From the NCBI RefSeq assembly GCF_001649575.2, contig NC_051431.1, forward strand, positions 16,021,866 through 16,085,865: a stretch of 64,000 bases of DNA, read 5' to 3'. This document shows positions 1 to 10,081 of this stretch, piece by piece; within the stretch, counting starts at the first letter, position 1; each line of letters starts with the position of its first letter. The position numbers were made by a program, and so were the translations under genes. This stretch comes from Kryptolebias marmoratus (Eukaryota; Chordata; Actinopteri; Cyprinodontiformes; Rivulidae). The notes beneath the pieces were generated by a model. That model searched no databases. It was given only the letters and a program-made list of their open reading frames with translations, and was not told the DNA's origin.

Positions 1-612
1 TGTGCTCCGCAGTCACTGAGCGGACTGACGGTTTAGTTTTGAGTTAACTTTATCCCTGATCTTTTACGAAGGCTTGGGGGGAGGTTTGCCCTGCTCTAAC
101 ATAGGGGGAGATAAGAGGGAAAAGGGCAGTGACAGAGAGGGAGAATACTGCAGTGTCTAAACACCGAACAAGACGAGAAAAGAACAAAGCTCCCTGAAAC
201 ATTCATGAGACCAGAACAGCTTTTAAAATACAGGATGCAGTGAAAGAGTTGTAAACCAAACGAGTCACTGCAGAGAAGCAGCATATATGTAATTAAAAAA
301 ATAAAGATGTACTATAAAGCCTAGTTTTGTGTTCCTCTGTTCCATCGTTTCTGGTCATTTTCTTGTTTTTTCCATCTCTGGATTTTTTTTCTGTCCCCTT
401 CCTTATGGTATTTCCTGCCCACTAAAATGCCAGTCATATTTGGTGTAGTGTGTCAGATCTGAGTGCCCGTGCGTAAAATCAGTAACTCACCTATCTGCAC
501 TGAGCTGGGGAAAGCCCCTGTTGCCAGTCCCCAAAGGGCGGAATACACCCCAAGAAAGTGCCAAGAAAAAATAATAATCCTCATTGTTTCTTTTTTTCCC
601 TTTTCCCTTCAG
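1..612. other. flanking sequence left of exon candidate
   Basis: No repeat family or convincing exon is seen in the first 600 bases. A minus-strand donor-like motif (gtgagt, read from 490 down to 485) has no matching open exon. The stretch from 585 to 612 is the pyrimidine tract of the acceptor at 613. Confidence 0.5.
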
Positions 613-686
613 TTCCTTCAGAAACTGTTGAGAGACATGGAGAAAGAGGGGAAGATGCGCAAGAGATAAGAAGGCGTCAGAGGAAG
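613..686 (+). CDS. candidate internal coding exon 1 of an unrecognised gene
   Basis: A 74-nt open segment lies between a very strong splice acceptor (a long T/C tract ending in cttcag at 607-612) and a good donor (AAG|gtaaaa at 687). With two bases completing a split codon, it reads 24 codons beginning PSETVERHGERG and ending EIRRRQRK, and it leaves in phase 0. The peptide is highly charged and Arg/Glu-rich, suiting a coiled coil or a basic linker. A second frame is open for 18 codons and then stops at TAA (667-669), so a terminal exon in that frame is possible. The phase-0 exit matches the phase-0 entry of the exon at 56365, which is why I place both in one plus-strand gene. I do not recognise the protein family. 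Splice sites and frame are seen in the sequence; the gene model is inference. Confidence 0.45.
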
Positions 687-803
687 GTAAAAATAAAAGA
701 AGAAGATGAGAAGGGGTATTTCCCCCCCTTGCCTTTTTTTCTTAAAAAAAAAAAAAAGAGTATTCCTAATCCATGGTGGGTTTGTCCGTTTCTTCTCCTG
801 CAG

Positions 804-929
804 TGTCCGCTCAGAAGAGCGCTGTGTGTCCAGTGCTCATGGAAAAAAGACGGGGAGAAAGAGAGAGAGGAAGAGAGTGTATGTGTGTATGGTGTATGTG
901 TGTGTGAGGGGGGAAACTCGCTGGAATGA
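804..929 (+). CDS. possible alternative terminal exon of the same gene
   Basis: A strong acceptor (tttcttctcctgcag, ending 803) precedes a phase-0 open reading of 41 codons ending in TGA at 927-929. Its frame is continuous with the exon at 613-686 if that exon is spliced here. It begins CPLRRALCVQCSWKKDGEKE and then becomes simple-sequence coding (GAGA- and TGTG-derived), so the second half is not protein-like. It could be an alternative 3' end of the unrecognised gene. It could equally be the start of the low-complexity tract that follows, with a fortuitous acceptor. Confidence 0.2.
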   Translation, partial: CPLRRALCVQCSWKKDGEKEREEESVCVYGVCVCEGGNSLE

Positions 930-994
930 TTGGCGAGCCGGGAGAACAGGCTGCATTGAAGAACTGGACATGCGCGCCCCGTCTCTTTTCTTTC

Positions 995-1056
995 TCTCCT
1001 ACCCCCACCCCCACCCCCACCCTCACCACTCTCTCTCTCTCTCTCTCTCTCTCTCA
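995..1056. repeat. (CACCC)n followed by (CT)n simple repeats
   Basis: About four units of CCCCAC at 1000-1021 run into about 13 CT dinucleotides at 1029-1055. The opposite strand is purine-rich. Several chance ORFs cross this tract and are not genes. Confidence 0.9.
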
Positions 1057-1318
1057 GTGAAACGCTCCGTTTCACTCTGAACCTTTCTCCTCCGCCTCCT
1101 CCTTTACATCTTTTCTTGTTCTAACTGCTGCCTCTTGATATTTGCAGGAAAAGCAAATAAAGAGTCCCCCCCACCACACTCCCAAGTGCGTGCGTGCGCG
1201 TGTGTACTCTCTCTATGAATGCTTGACACCATTTAACTTGACATAAATCTTGTTGTAATCCACCATCACTCTCTGACATGTGCTCAAAATAGTTGCACAG
1301 AAGAACAAAATAAAGAAT

Positions 1319-2290
1319 TAAAGGCATTCCTTGAAGGAATGCCTGTCGCCTGCTGCCTTTGGTGCCAGAGTTTAAACTATGATCTAACCATGAGAGTTAC
1401 AGTATAGTCATTTTGGTCTATGTTATGTGTAATATCACTTGATTTGTTAGTTCTTAGAGTATGTGCTGCAAGTGATTTTCAGCTACTACATCAAATTTTA
1501 TCTTAATATCTGTAAAACAGGCTGAGTTACAGTCATTTTTATAATTGACAAGGCTGATTAGCTGTGCTGGCTGTCTTGAATCTTCTTGAGTCCAAAAGTT
1601 AGCAAGTTGAAGATGTGCATCGAATGATTACTTTAACATAATGTCATTACGATCAGTTCAATGTTTCATGAACTATTTTGCTAACGTATGTTCTTGACTA
1701 CAGCACGTAAGGTAAAGTTTTGAACAAAGACCTCAAGTGATTTTTTTTAGTGCTCAGAGTATGAGTTAGGTATAACATTCAGCAACTACCATACCACATT
1801 TTAGCTTAATATTCAATTGTAGCCATTTTTGCGTTTTCTAAGGGTGGTTGATCCTGGCAGCCATCATAAATTGTGTTAATTTCAAAATTTATTAAGTTGT
1901 AGAAGTACATTCAGTGATTACTTTCAAAATGTTTTATTACATTTGCCAAGTGGTTCATAAGATATTTCACTAACAGTCAGGCAGATTGGACACCAATAAT
2001 TTATGGCAAAGGTTTGGACAAAATTTCACCTGATCTCTTAGCGCTTAGAGTATGTTATGTAAATAAGTCTCAGTTACTACCAGACCAAACTTTAGTCAAA
2101 TACCAGTAAAATTGACTGAGTTATAGCCATTTATGTCTTTGTTCAAGTTTAAATAGCTGGCGTGACCATCTTGAATTGACTTGACTTCAAAGGTTAGTCA
2201 GTCGTTGATGCACAACTAGTGTTTCCTTTGTGGGATTTTTATTTTTAGATCTGTTCATTGGTTTAGAAGATATTTTGTTAACAAACACCT
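1319..2290 (+). repeat. family A repeat, copy 1, with three body units
   Basis: It begins with a near-perfect palindrome at 1323-1343 (10-bp arms GGCATTCCTT and AAGGAATGCC around one base), then a 'tgtcgcctgctgcctt' segment. The body contains recognisable landmarks: cagctact, a 'ctgagttacagtcatttt' motif, tggctgtcttgaat, gatgattactt-like and tttcatgaactattttgctaac. The body is reiterated at about 1700-1990 and 1991-2290, joined by 'gcaaaggtttggacaaa'-like linkers. No coding capacity is visible. The superfamily is unknown. Confidence 0.75.
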
Positions 2291-2399
2291 GCACACACAT
2301 TTTAAGTCTCATATAAAATGTGCTAAAAATACCTAACAAAAAGCCCTGTTCAGAGCCTCTGCTGTCCGAGTCCTGATCCTCCATCCCTGACAGACTCTG

Positions 2400-2997
2400 T
2401 CCATGGTGCTGAACTCACACTGACTTTAGGCTGCAGGCTCTCACCTCATACACATTATGCTGGGTAAAAGTCTCAGCAATCATTTCTTTATATCATCTGT
2501 CTAAAGACCCAGAAGTTCTTGTAATTTATTAAAAGTTCTCCTGATATATTTTTGATAGTATTTCAGAAGTTGTGTCAAAGTTTTTATATGATCATTGGCT
2601 ACTTTCTATCCAATTTTATCCTATTTTGTCTCTTGCTGTTCATATAAAGCCTGCCATGTCTCAGTATTTCCTGTCTGTATCTATAAAGCATGAGAAAAGT
2701 GATCAAAATAACAAATATATAGCTTTAAAACATCCCGCAGCAGATAAATGGTACCTGAATATGATTCTTTTTACAAATATGACAAAAAAATCCAGTAAAA
2801 TCCTGATGTAGGACTTAGTTTATCTCTCTAATCTTGTATTATTGTATTGTATCTTGTCAAAGCTTCAAATAAAAAAAGGAACATATTTTTGAAACAGGCT
2901 GCTAAAAGTTTCTAAAAATACAATAATAAAAAAAGATTTTTTTTAAGTTATTTGTCTTGCCAAGAAAAAGAAGAAGTAAAATAAAAACGAATTCATG
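2400..2997. other. AT-rich sequence, nothing recognised
   Basis: No repeat, exon or RNA gene is supported here. A-rich runs at 2866-2945 are the only structure. Confidence 0.5.
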
Positions 2998-3005
2998 CCT
3001 TAAAT

Positions 3006-3181
3006 CAGTTGTTCCCAACACTAGTCCTCGAGGAACACTATCTTGCATGTTTTTATTGTTTCCCTGCTTTTCAGCAGGTCTTCAAGTTCTGCAGAACAGT
3101 CATTCAAATCAGATGTGTCAGAGGGAAACAACTAAAACAGACAGAATAGACTTCCTTGAGGACCAGGGTTGGGAATCACTG
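3006..3181. mobile_element. 176-bp hAT-type MITE with perfect 8-bp target duplication
   Basis: The termini are 28-bp inverted repeats, CAGTTGTTCCCAAC... and ...GTTGGGAATCACTG, matching at 23 of 28 positions. The element is flanked on both sides by CCTTAAAT (2998-3005 and 3182-3189). CAGTG-like ends with 8-bp duplications are the hAT signature. The interior is non-coding and partly self-complementary, so it is a non-autonomous element. Confidence 0.88.
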
Positions 3182-3191
3182 CCTTAAATTA

Positions 3192-3278
3192 ATCCAGCCT
3201 CTTGCACAATAACCGGAGATAGGCACCAGCTACCCTCCCCTAAGGAAAAGGATGGTAAAGAAAATGGATGGATGGATG
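3192..3278 (+). mobile_element. 5'-truncated SINE/LINE 3' end with (GGAT)n tail
   Basis: It contains ggagataggcaccagct and ends atggatggatggatg, the 3' end shared with the SINE at 46461 and the stub at 60881. It is bounded by CCTTAAATTA (3182-3191) and CCTTAAGTTA (3279-3288), a probable 10-bp target duplication. The left duplication is shared with the hAT MITE, showing nested insertion. Confidence 0.65.
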
Positions 3279-3288
3279 CCTTAAGTTA

Positions 3289-4640
3289 GGTGTTTTTTTA
3301 GTGTTGACAAAAGCAATTTCTCTGAAGATCATACAAAAGAGCTGGACAAAAATGAGTAAAAAAACAATGTAAATCAAACAAGCAATGAATCCGACAGGTG
3401 AAAATAGCTGCCACACCAGAAGATACCTGATATAGTGACCTGACTGTGGATAAAGGAGGGCATTAAGCAAAACCTTCGATGTCACTAAAGTGTGATTCTT
3501 ACCTAGACTACCAAAGTAGATGAAGCAAATGTGTTGTATTTTACTTACAAACTTTTTTTAAATGCCAGTTTAATGAAATATGCAATAACTCAAGACTAGG
3601 TATTCAGTGGACGTAAGAGAAGTATGACCTTTTCTCCTTTTGTAAAATGTAATATAACATGTTAGAAAAGTTTCAAAATGTATACATCAGATAGTCTTTA
3701 CTTAAATAAGTGCATGCTGGTGCTATTGGATGTACAATATTTCTCTTGGTTGCAACTTTTAACAAAACAATCAACTTTTGTAATTAAGGAATCCCTGCAG
3801 ACCTTATAAAACTAGTTGTAAATGTGATTGATTTGTGTTCAGGAAGTACTGTAGTTTCCCTATGTGTTCAGGAATGTAGTGATTAAAAACCTATCCAAAG
3901 TGATTTTTTTTAGCTCATATTCACTTCCTTATAGAAAACTGTGGAAACATTGTTCTGTTTACAGAGCTGATATTTTTAGGTTTGTTCACTGAATGTGAAA
4001 ACTTGAACCCCTCTCATATAGGGAATTTACTGATGCCTCTATGGTCAAACTTGCAGTTTTACAGTGATATAGTCATATATGGGATGTAAATGCTGCTGAA
4101 GATTGTTGCACATTTACACTGTCATTTATTTTCCCTGCCAGATTACATAAACCTAATGAATATGACCTACAGTGTGAGTGGATCTTTACTCATGGTCTAT
4201 TTGCATAATGGGATTCACACTCATAATCACACACATTCACACACTTACAATAAGCCTCCCCATGGGTCTATACTCCCCATGGAAATATGCTCCTTTTACT
4301 GTTGAGGCCTTGTGTGTGTATGTGCATGGTGTGTGTGTCGGGGGGCGTTAAGAGGTATTTTTACAGCGATATGAGCCATCACTCTTAATGCAACTCTCAT
4401 ACTAACTGCTTGCAGAATACATTTTGATCACAAAAACTCAGACTGTTTTGCTCCAGTAGTAATAATGAAAAACAAACTTTATGTGTAAGCTGTTTTTTTG
4501 TTATGTAAAGAAAAGTCACTGAAAAGCAAACAGTGAAACACAGGATACAAAAATTAGAGTGATGGATAATTGTCTGAATATTTTTTAGACATAACAGACC
4601 ACACTAAATTTTGTTCTAAAGGACTAAATTACACAAAACT
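3289..4640. other. intron/intergenic DNA with short CA/GT tracts
   Basis: Mostly unique-looking AT-rich sequence. Imperfect CA repeats lie at 4216-4248 and GT repeats at 4309-4340. No exon or element is supported. Confidence 0.5.
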
Positions 4641-4649
4641 AAAGTAGAC

Positions 4650-5235
4650 CTAATGGCCTAGTATTCCTTGAAGAAACGCTGACCATCATTCAGCTATCAT
4701 GCTAAAGTTTTAGGCTAAGATCATCTTATATTAAGAAGTGATGGTGTCATATCTGTTTTGGTTAAACTTTAGAAAAATATTAGAAGCAATCTAATGCAAT
4801 ATATTGTTAATGACTCTCAGTGACTACCACATAAAATTTGAGCTCATACAGTATGTAAAACTTACTGAGTTAAAGACATTTTTGTGTTGGCTAAAACTGT
4901 GGTGTTCATCTTAAATTGGACTGACTCCGAAGGTTAAGTATATGTCAGTGTACATCTAATGACTATTTCTTGAAAGTTTCATTAAAATCTGTTCAGTGGT
5001 TTATGAGATATTTTGCTGACAGACAGAGTTGACTCCACATGCAGTAGTTGCCAAATTTTAAACAAAGATCCTGCAGAATCTGTTAACTCTCAGAGAATTG
5101 TTATGGATTAATCTCAGCTACCACCACACTATATTTCAGGTCAATATCTGTAAAAGTTTTTGTGTTTTTTAACAGACAGACACACAAACAAAACATCATC
5201 ACCCACCTATGCCTTTTGGTAATGGGTGATAATTA
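4650..5235 (+). repeat. family A repeat, copy 2, nearly full length with 3' stem-loop
   Basis: The head is at 4653 (ggcctagtattccttgaag). One body unit runs to about 5035 and a second, shortened unit follows. It ends in a stem-loop with perfect 8-bp arms, ATCACCCA (5198-5205) and TGGGTGAT (5223-5230). This copy best defines the 3' end of the family. Confidence 0.75.
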
Positions 5236-5579
5236 GACAAAACTCTCTTGTGAATATGTGTAACTAAACAAAGCCAATGATTCGTATCCTTGTTTATACC
5301 TTCACTTTGAAAATGTTAGATGTTTTCAGGTTATCTCCACTGATGTCTGCCTGCTCTGTTCACAGTTCACAATGTTTCAGCAGCGAATTCAGAGACATTT
5401 TTCAAAAAGAGCTTGAACAGACTCATCTTCAGATTTAAAAATGGATTGATAGAATTTTTTTTCAGCAAAGGTCAACATCTCTTTGACCTCTCATTCTGCA
5501 ACAGAATAGTTGGCATCCAGTCAGAAGATCAGGGTGTGTGAGTGAGAATACAAAAGGGTTGTCTAAATAGAGTGCAAGT

Positions 5580-5700
5580 AGAAAGCACTGTGTGAGGGTA
5601 CTTGTGTGTGTGCCTGTATGTATGTGTGGGGGATGGGGTGCTCTTGTGTGTGTATGTGTGTGTGTGTTTAAAAATGTGAATGACACACACATTGTAAAGC
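5580..5700. repeat. interrupted (GT)n microsatellite
   Basis: TGTG and TATG runs are scattered from 5586 to 5670. The two overlapping His/Thr-rich minus-strand ORFs here are translations of this repeat, not genes. Confidence 0.8.
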
Positions 5701-5960
5701 ATTTGTAAAACAGCACTACACACATATGGATTTTTTTTGGCTTTATATGAACCAATATATGAACAAATATGGACTTTTATAGACCTTTATTTTTTATATT
5801 CTTTCAGGTTAAATTTATGACATGACTGAAGGGAAAGCTCACAACAAGGAGCACAGACATTCACTTAGACTGACTTTGAACTGAATGAAGAGGTGAAGAG
5901 TCACTGTGTCCTAACAAAAAGCATTTTTTAAAGCCTGAACACCTGAATTCAGACAGTACT

Positions 5961-5978
5961 TACACATACATACATACC

Positions 5979-6058
<80 letters not shown>

Positions 6059-6059
6059 A
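5961..6059. repeat. compound (CA)n(TA)n(CA)n microsatellite
   Basis: A (TA)n core of about 50 bases (about 5996-6046) is flanked on both sides by CA repeats. The TA core is a perfect self-complementary tract able to extrude a hairpin. Confidence 0.95.
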
Positions 6060-7585
6060 CACTTCACACAGAATGATAAAGTGATGATATTTTCTATTTC
6101 AAAGGTTACCCGTACAAAAACCCTTTACATTCTGAAAAAAGACATTATTCAACTGCAAAACTCAGAACCACAGGTGATGAGTGGAGGTGGGGGAAAGGTG
6201 ACTATATTTCAGTTGTTGATATTATTACAAGGCACAAATATCAAAACACTCAAGGGTGAGACATGTCAATAAAATGTTTTTCACAGTTTATTGCATTTTT
6301 GCAACATGTACGTGGGAACCAGTGTCAACATTATTACCTAAAATTTTCCTGAACAGAATCATTTTTATTCATTAGGTAAAAACACTAAAATTTCCTAAGA
6401 CTCTATTACAGACCTGAAAAGTATGCGTCATGTTTTGATTGGTCTGCATGAGCAAATAACTCTGAGCAGTTCTGGTCTAAACTTGAGTAGGATTTTATTT
6501 TTTCAAAACCTGGTATTTTGAGAAATAAATAACCAAAAAGAAAAAAAAAAAAGCCAAGCAAGCAACATGTTCCTGTGTTGGTACACTTGAAACAAAATGG
6601 TTGAGCATCTCTTTTTGTTGCCTCTTTCGTGCCTCTGACATTTTGTCCTTTTGTAAATGCAGGAATGAATCACACCATGTCAGAGCTTTCTATTTCTAAG
6701 CACGGAGAAGAAAAGAAACAAAGAGTTTTGTCAAACCCACAAAACATTTTAGTCAAAATAATTTCAAAAAGGATTCAGAGAAAACATCACTTCACAAATC
6801 TTCCAAACAAAAATCCTTCTGATAGGTAATGTTTTGGTTTTAACACAGTACTGTCCAAAAGTTTCATGCATCAAACATTCCATCAGAAACATTTTGGTAA
6901 AGTACGAATAATAAAAGTCATACCACACAAATTCAGCAGAACTTTTTTCGAATGGTTAAAATAGCACAAAATTTGGACAAATAGTTTAATTGCTGAGAAC
7001 ATACAGAGGAAACCACAAACAGGACAACAACTGCCTGAATGCTGAATCAGCATTAACACACAAAAAAGAATGAAGTTACAATCTTTTGCTTTTAAAACAA
7101 AAACAGATTTAGAGAGCTAAATTTCAAAAAAGAGAGTTTTTTCATCTTTGGCTGCACATCTTTGTTTTAATTACAGTGGGTCACCTTAAATGATGTCAGA
7201 GCAAGAACTGGACCTGCCTCTTGTATTTCACAGTATCTATTATCTAACATCGTTCTTTCTGCTGTTTCTGACTTTCTCTCTGTCTGCAGAATTGATGCAA
7301 GTAATTAGCTTTAAGCCAATACTGCACCTTCTAACAAAAGCCTGTCAACACAGTCTTATTGCTGTGGATTAATAATATAACTCAAACTGTAATTGTTGTG
7401 AATTAGCCTTATAATAGCATAGCAGTTACTATCAATATCAAAAATCGCTAAGAGGCTGAGCTGGTTTCTTCATTTGTACACTTCATCAAAACACATACTT
7501 GAGTCCATGTTGCATTTAAAGTATTTATGAAAACTCAGGGTTGAAAATTTCAATACAAACAGAAGAAGAGCAGTCACAATGGCAG
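6060..7585. other. AT-rich sequence, nothing recognised
   Basis: No repeat family, exon pair or RNA gene is supported. A strong-looking acceptor at about 7260-7289 (ctttctctctgtctgcag) is not followed by a usable donor. Confidence 0.45.
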
Positions 7586-7589
7586 TGAT

Positions 7590-7953
7590 AGTTTTGATTT
7601 TCTGTTAATTGATTTTGTTATTTTGTATATTTTCTGTGTTTTCTTTGTGTTCAGTTTAGTCCCCAGTGTTTCCTGTGCCACCACTACTTTTCCCTTAGCC
7701 AGTTCCTTTCCTTGGTCAGGCCCTACATCTCACACTTGTTCCTCATTCTCATTAGTCACTTACCTCACTTACCTCCTAGCAGCTTAAAACTCCTGATTTT
7801 CAGTTCATCCTTGGTCAGGCATTATGGTTTGTTGCTCATGTGTGTCCTGTGATCTTGTTTTAAGTGTTTTGTATTTTTGCTGCCAGGACAGCTTTTGTTT
7901 TCACTATCAGAGCTTTGTTTTTTCCTTAAGTCCTTGTGGGAGTCTACATCCTT
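7590..7953 (+). mobile_element. decayed LTR-like fragment
   Basis: The T-rich and C/T-rich text (tgtttcctgtgccacc, cttgttcctcattctcattag, cttgttttaagtgttttg) has the same style as the better preserved LTR-like block at 22108-22618 on the opposite strand. Ends and target duplication are not visible, so this is a resemblance call. Confidence 0.3.
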
Positions 7954-7965
7954 GGTTCCTATCTA

Positions 7966-8331
7966 TTTCTTCTTCTTCTTCTTCATTTTCTTTCAGCTGT
8001 TCCCTTTTCAGGGGTGTCTACAGTGAGTCATCCTCCTCCATCTAACTCTGTCCTCTGCATCCTCTGTCCTCACTCCAACTGCCTCCATGTCCTCTCTTTG
8101 TCTTTTTCCTGGCAGCTGCGTCTCTAACATCCTTCTACCAATATACCCACTGTCCCTCCTCTGCACATGTCCAAACCATCTCAGTATGGCCTCTCTAACT
8201 TTATCTCCCAGTCCTTCAACCTGTGCTGTACCTCTGATGACCTCACTCCTAATCCTGTCCATCCTCGTCCTTCCCAAGGACACCCTCAACATCTTCAGCT
8301 CTGGCTCTTCCAGTTCTGTCTCTCCTGTCTG
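7966..8331 (-). mobile_element. RTE-type LINE 3' end with (GAA)n tail
   Basis: The minus strand carries the C-terminal end of a LINE reverse transcriptase over 94 codons (8292 to 8008). It includes RIRSEVIRGTAQVEGLGDK, the motif LRWFGHVQRR, and the ending RVRWRRMTHC. After the stop comes a short 3' UTR and a (GAA)n tail (plus-strand TTC repeats at 7966-7985). Flanks GGTTCCTATCTA (7954-7965) and GGTTCTATCTA (8332-8342) look like a target duplication with one indel. It is a 5'-truncated, dead insertion. The RTE assignment rests on the C-terminal motif and the trinucleotide tail. Confidence 0.75.
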
Positions 8332-8343
8332 GGTTCTATCTAC

Positions 8344-8956
8344 TATGGAGATGAATTAGTCACAAAAGTAGTTTCACAAGTGTACAACAAGATTTGTATG
8401 CATACAATAAGGTCTGAAAACTAATAGAAAAATTTATTTTATGTATTTTTCCACATGAAGAATAACCTGCCCATTTTGAGTAGTTTATTTCAAACGTACA
8501 GTCCATAAAATTAACATTTTTAGACTCTAGTAATGTCAGTGTAGGTGTATGTGTTTCAATGTAGAGGTTATGAGCTGCTGTGCCAAGTCAGAAATGTGTC
8601 TTTTCTAATAATCCAGTAAATCTGGTAAGGCCCTGATGTCCAAGCTTTCCAACAGCCTTGAAAGAAACATTACATCTGTCAATTAGAAAGATGTAATGAA
8701 AGTCTCAAAAGTCACATACAGAGGCAAGCTGATCTGTGCACTCGTGCCGACTAATCCGTCCGCAGCAGGTGATTTGTGCATGTGTTTGACAATTTGTATG
8801 CATAGAATATTCCTACATGTGCAGTTTGAAATGTATACATTTGAAAAACTGTTTATGCATTTGTCAATCTTGTGGTATGTTTGCATATCTTATTGTACAT
8901 ATAAAAATCTTGTTGTATGCTTGTGTGACTACTTTTCAGACTAATTTATCTCCATA
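8344..8956. mobile_element. 613-bp terminal-inverted-repeat DNA transposon, non-autonomous
   Basis: The left end TATGGAGATGAATTAGTC and right end CTAATTTATCTCCATA are inverted copies. Homology continues for about 55 bp (the 'aagtagt...acaagtg.acaacaagat' section at 8361-8397 matches 8898-8935 inverted). A TA duplication as in Tc1/mariner would fit the outermost bases. The middle has no transposase ORF. Confidence 0.72.
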
Positions 8957-9523
8957 ATCTACTAACACAAAGGTTGACAGTCTGTCTTTTTATATTTCTG
9001 TCCCTGCAAGTGATGACTCATCAATCTAAATATTGCCTCGTCCTTCCTCATCTTTTCTCATACTTCTTTTCCTGCTGCTCTTTTGCCTTTTCTGCCACCT
9101 TAACAATGCGGCCCATGACTTATTCACTTTACTGTACTCCTCCTGCAGTTCCTTCAGCACATCATCAGGAAACTACCGAACTTACCATCACTCTTTGTAG
9201 CTTTGCTACACTCTTACAAATCTTTTCATCTCCTTTTTGCCCTCAAGCTTTTCCTTCTGCCTGTGTGACCGACTGCACCAAGTGAGGTCATGTCTTTTCT
9301 TCTTGTTTGGCTGAGCAATCTACCATCTTGGTGTTTTCCAACTCAAACAGACCAAAAGAACCTTACAAAATGCACAACAAGGAATATTTTTTACATGCTG
9401 GGTTTGCAGCTGAGGACTCATTGCATTACTCTAAGTGAGATGAGGATCAATGTAAGTCAATGACAGCTGGTGAACAGTACATCTATAACATGCAGCTCCT
9501 GTGACTTCAGGTTAACTTCTTTT
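8957..9523. other. unique-looking sequence
   Basis: No element boundary or exon is supported. The 103-aa ORF at 8974-9285 lies in pyrimidine-rich DNA with no splice logic and looks random. Confidence 0.45.
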
Positions 9524-10065
9524 TTAAAGGGACAGTTTAGAAAGTTTGAAGTGGGGTTTTATGGACATAATTTTGTATCTGTTGTAGAAAGCTTTGGAAA
9601 TAAATGAGTTTAATTCTTATCAGAATAACAAACTAACAGCTGTGCCAAGACGACAGTGGATTACTGTTGTCAGTCTTGCATTACATGGTCATTCTAACAG
9701 AAATATAATATTTCTGTTGGAAGTGCCTCAGGCTGCACAAGAAGTGCTACAGCTAGCTCCTGCTGCTGCCTCTAATCGAGCTTGCAAATAACCATATGAA
9801 TCTATGTTTGTAACTTTGTCATGTAATACTGATGGTAAGCTAAATGTTTATGTGTTTACATGGATCTCTATAAAATTTCAGAGATTAAAGTTTTTATTTA
9901 TTTATTTTAATGACAGTAATGGATTTTGGTCTTGGCTCCACTACTACTAGCAGTTGCTTGTCAATATAGTAAAATAAATATTCTTTTGTTTCTTCAGGGT
10001 GAGGTTGTTCAAAAAGCTATCTGTAACAGGTGTTTGTCACAAAAAGAACTGAACTATTACTTTAA
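9524..10065. mobile_element. family B MITE, copy 1
   Basis: The ends TTAAAGGGACAGTTTAG and GAACTGAACTATTACTTTAA are inverted relatives. The interior carries landmarks shared with 18777, 30286, 38214 and 44862: gagtttaattcttatcagaa, cagtggattactgttgtc, gtgaggttgttcaaaaagct. TTAA at the ends suggests a TTAA-targeting (piggyBac-like) MITE, which is inference. Confidence 0.65.
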
Positions 10066-10081
10066 GTAGAGGAAAATTTAG

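Noticed and set aside
677..1080. Overlapping ORFs of 124-132 aa on both strands
   Set aside because: Mostly GA/CT/GT simple sequence. Only the splice-bounded plus-strand frame at 613-929 was kept.
8683..8944. ORFs of 67 and 82 aa on opposite strands
   Set aside because: Both fall inside the TIR element and are not transposase-like.
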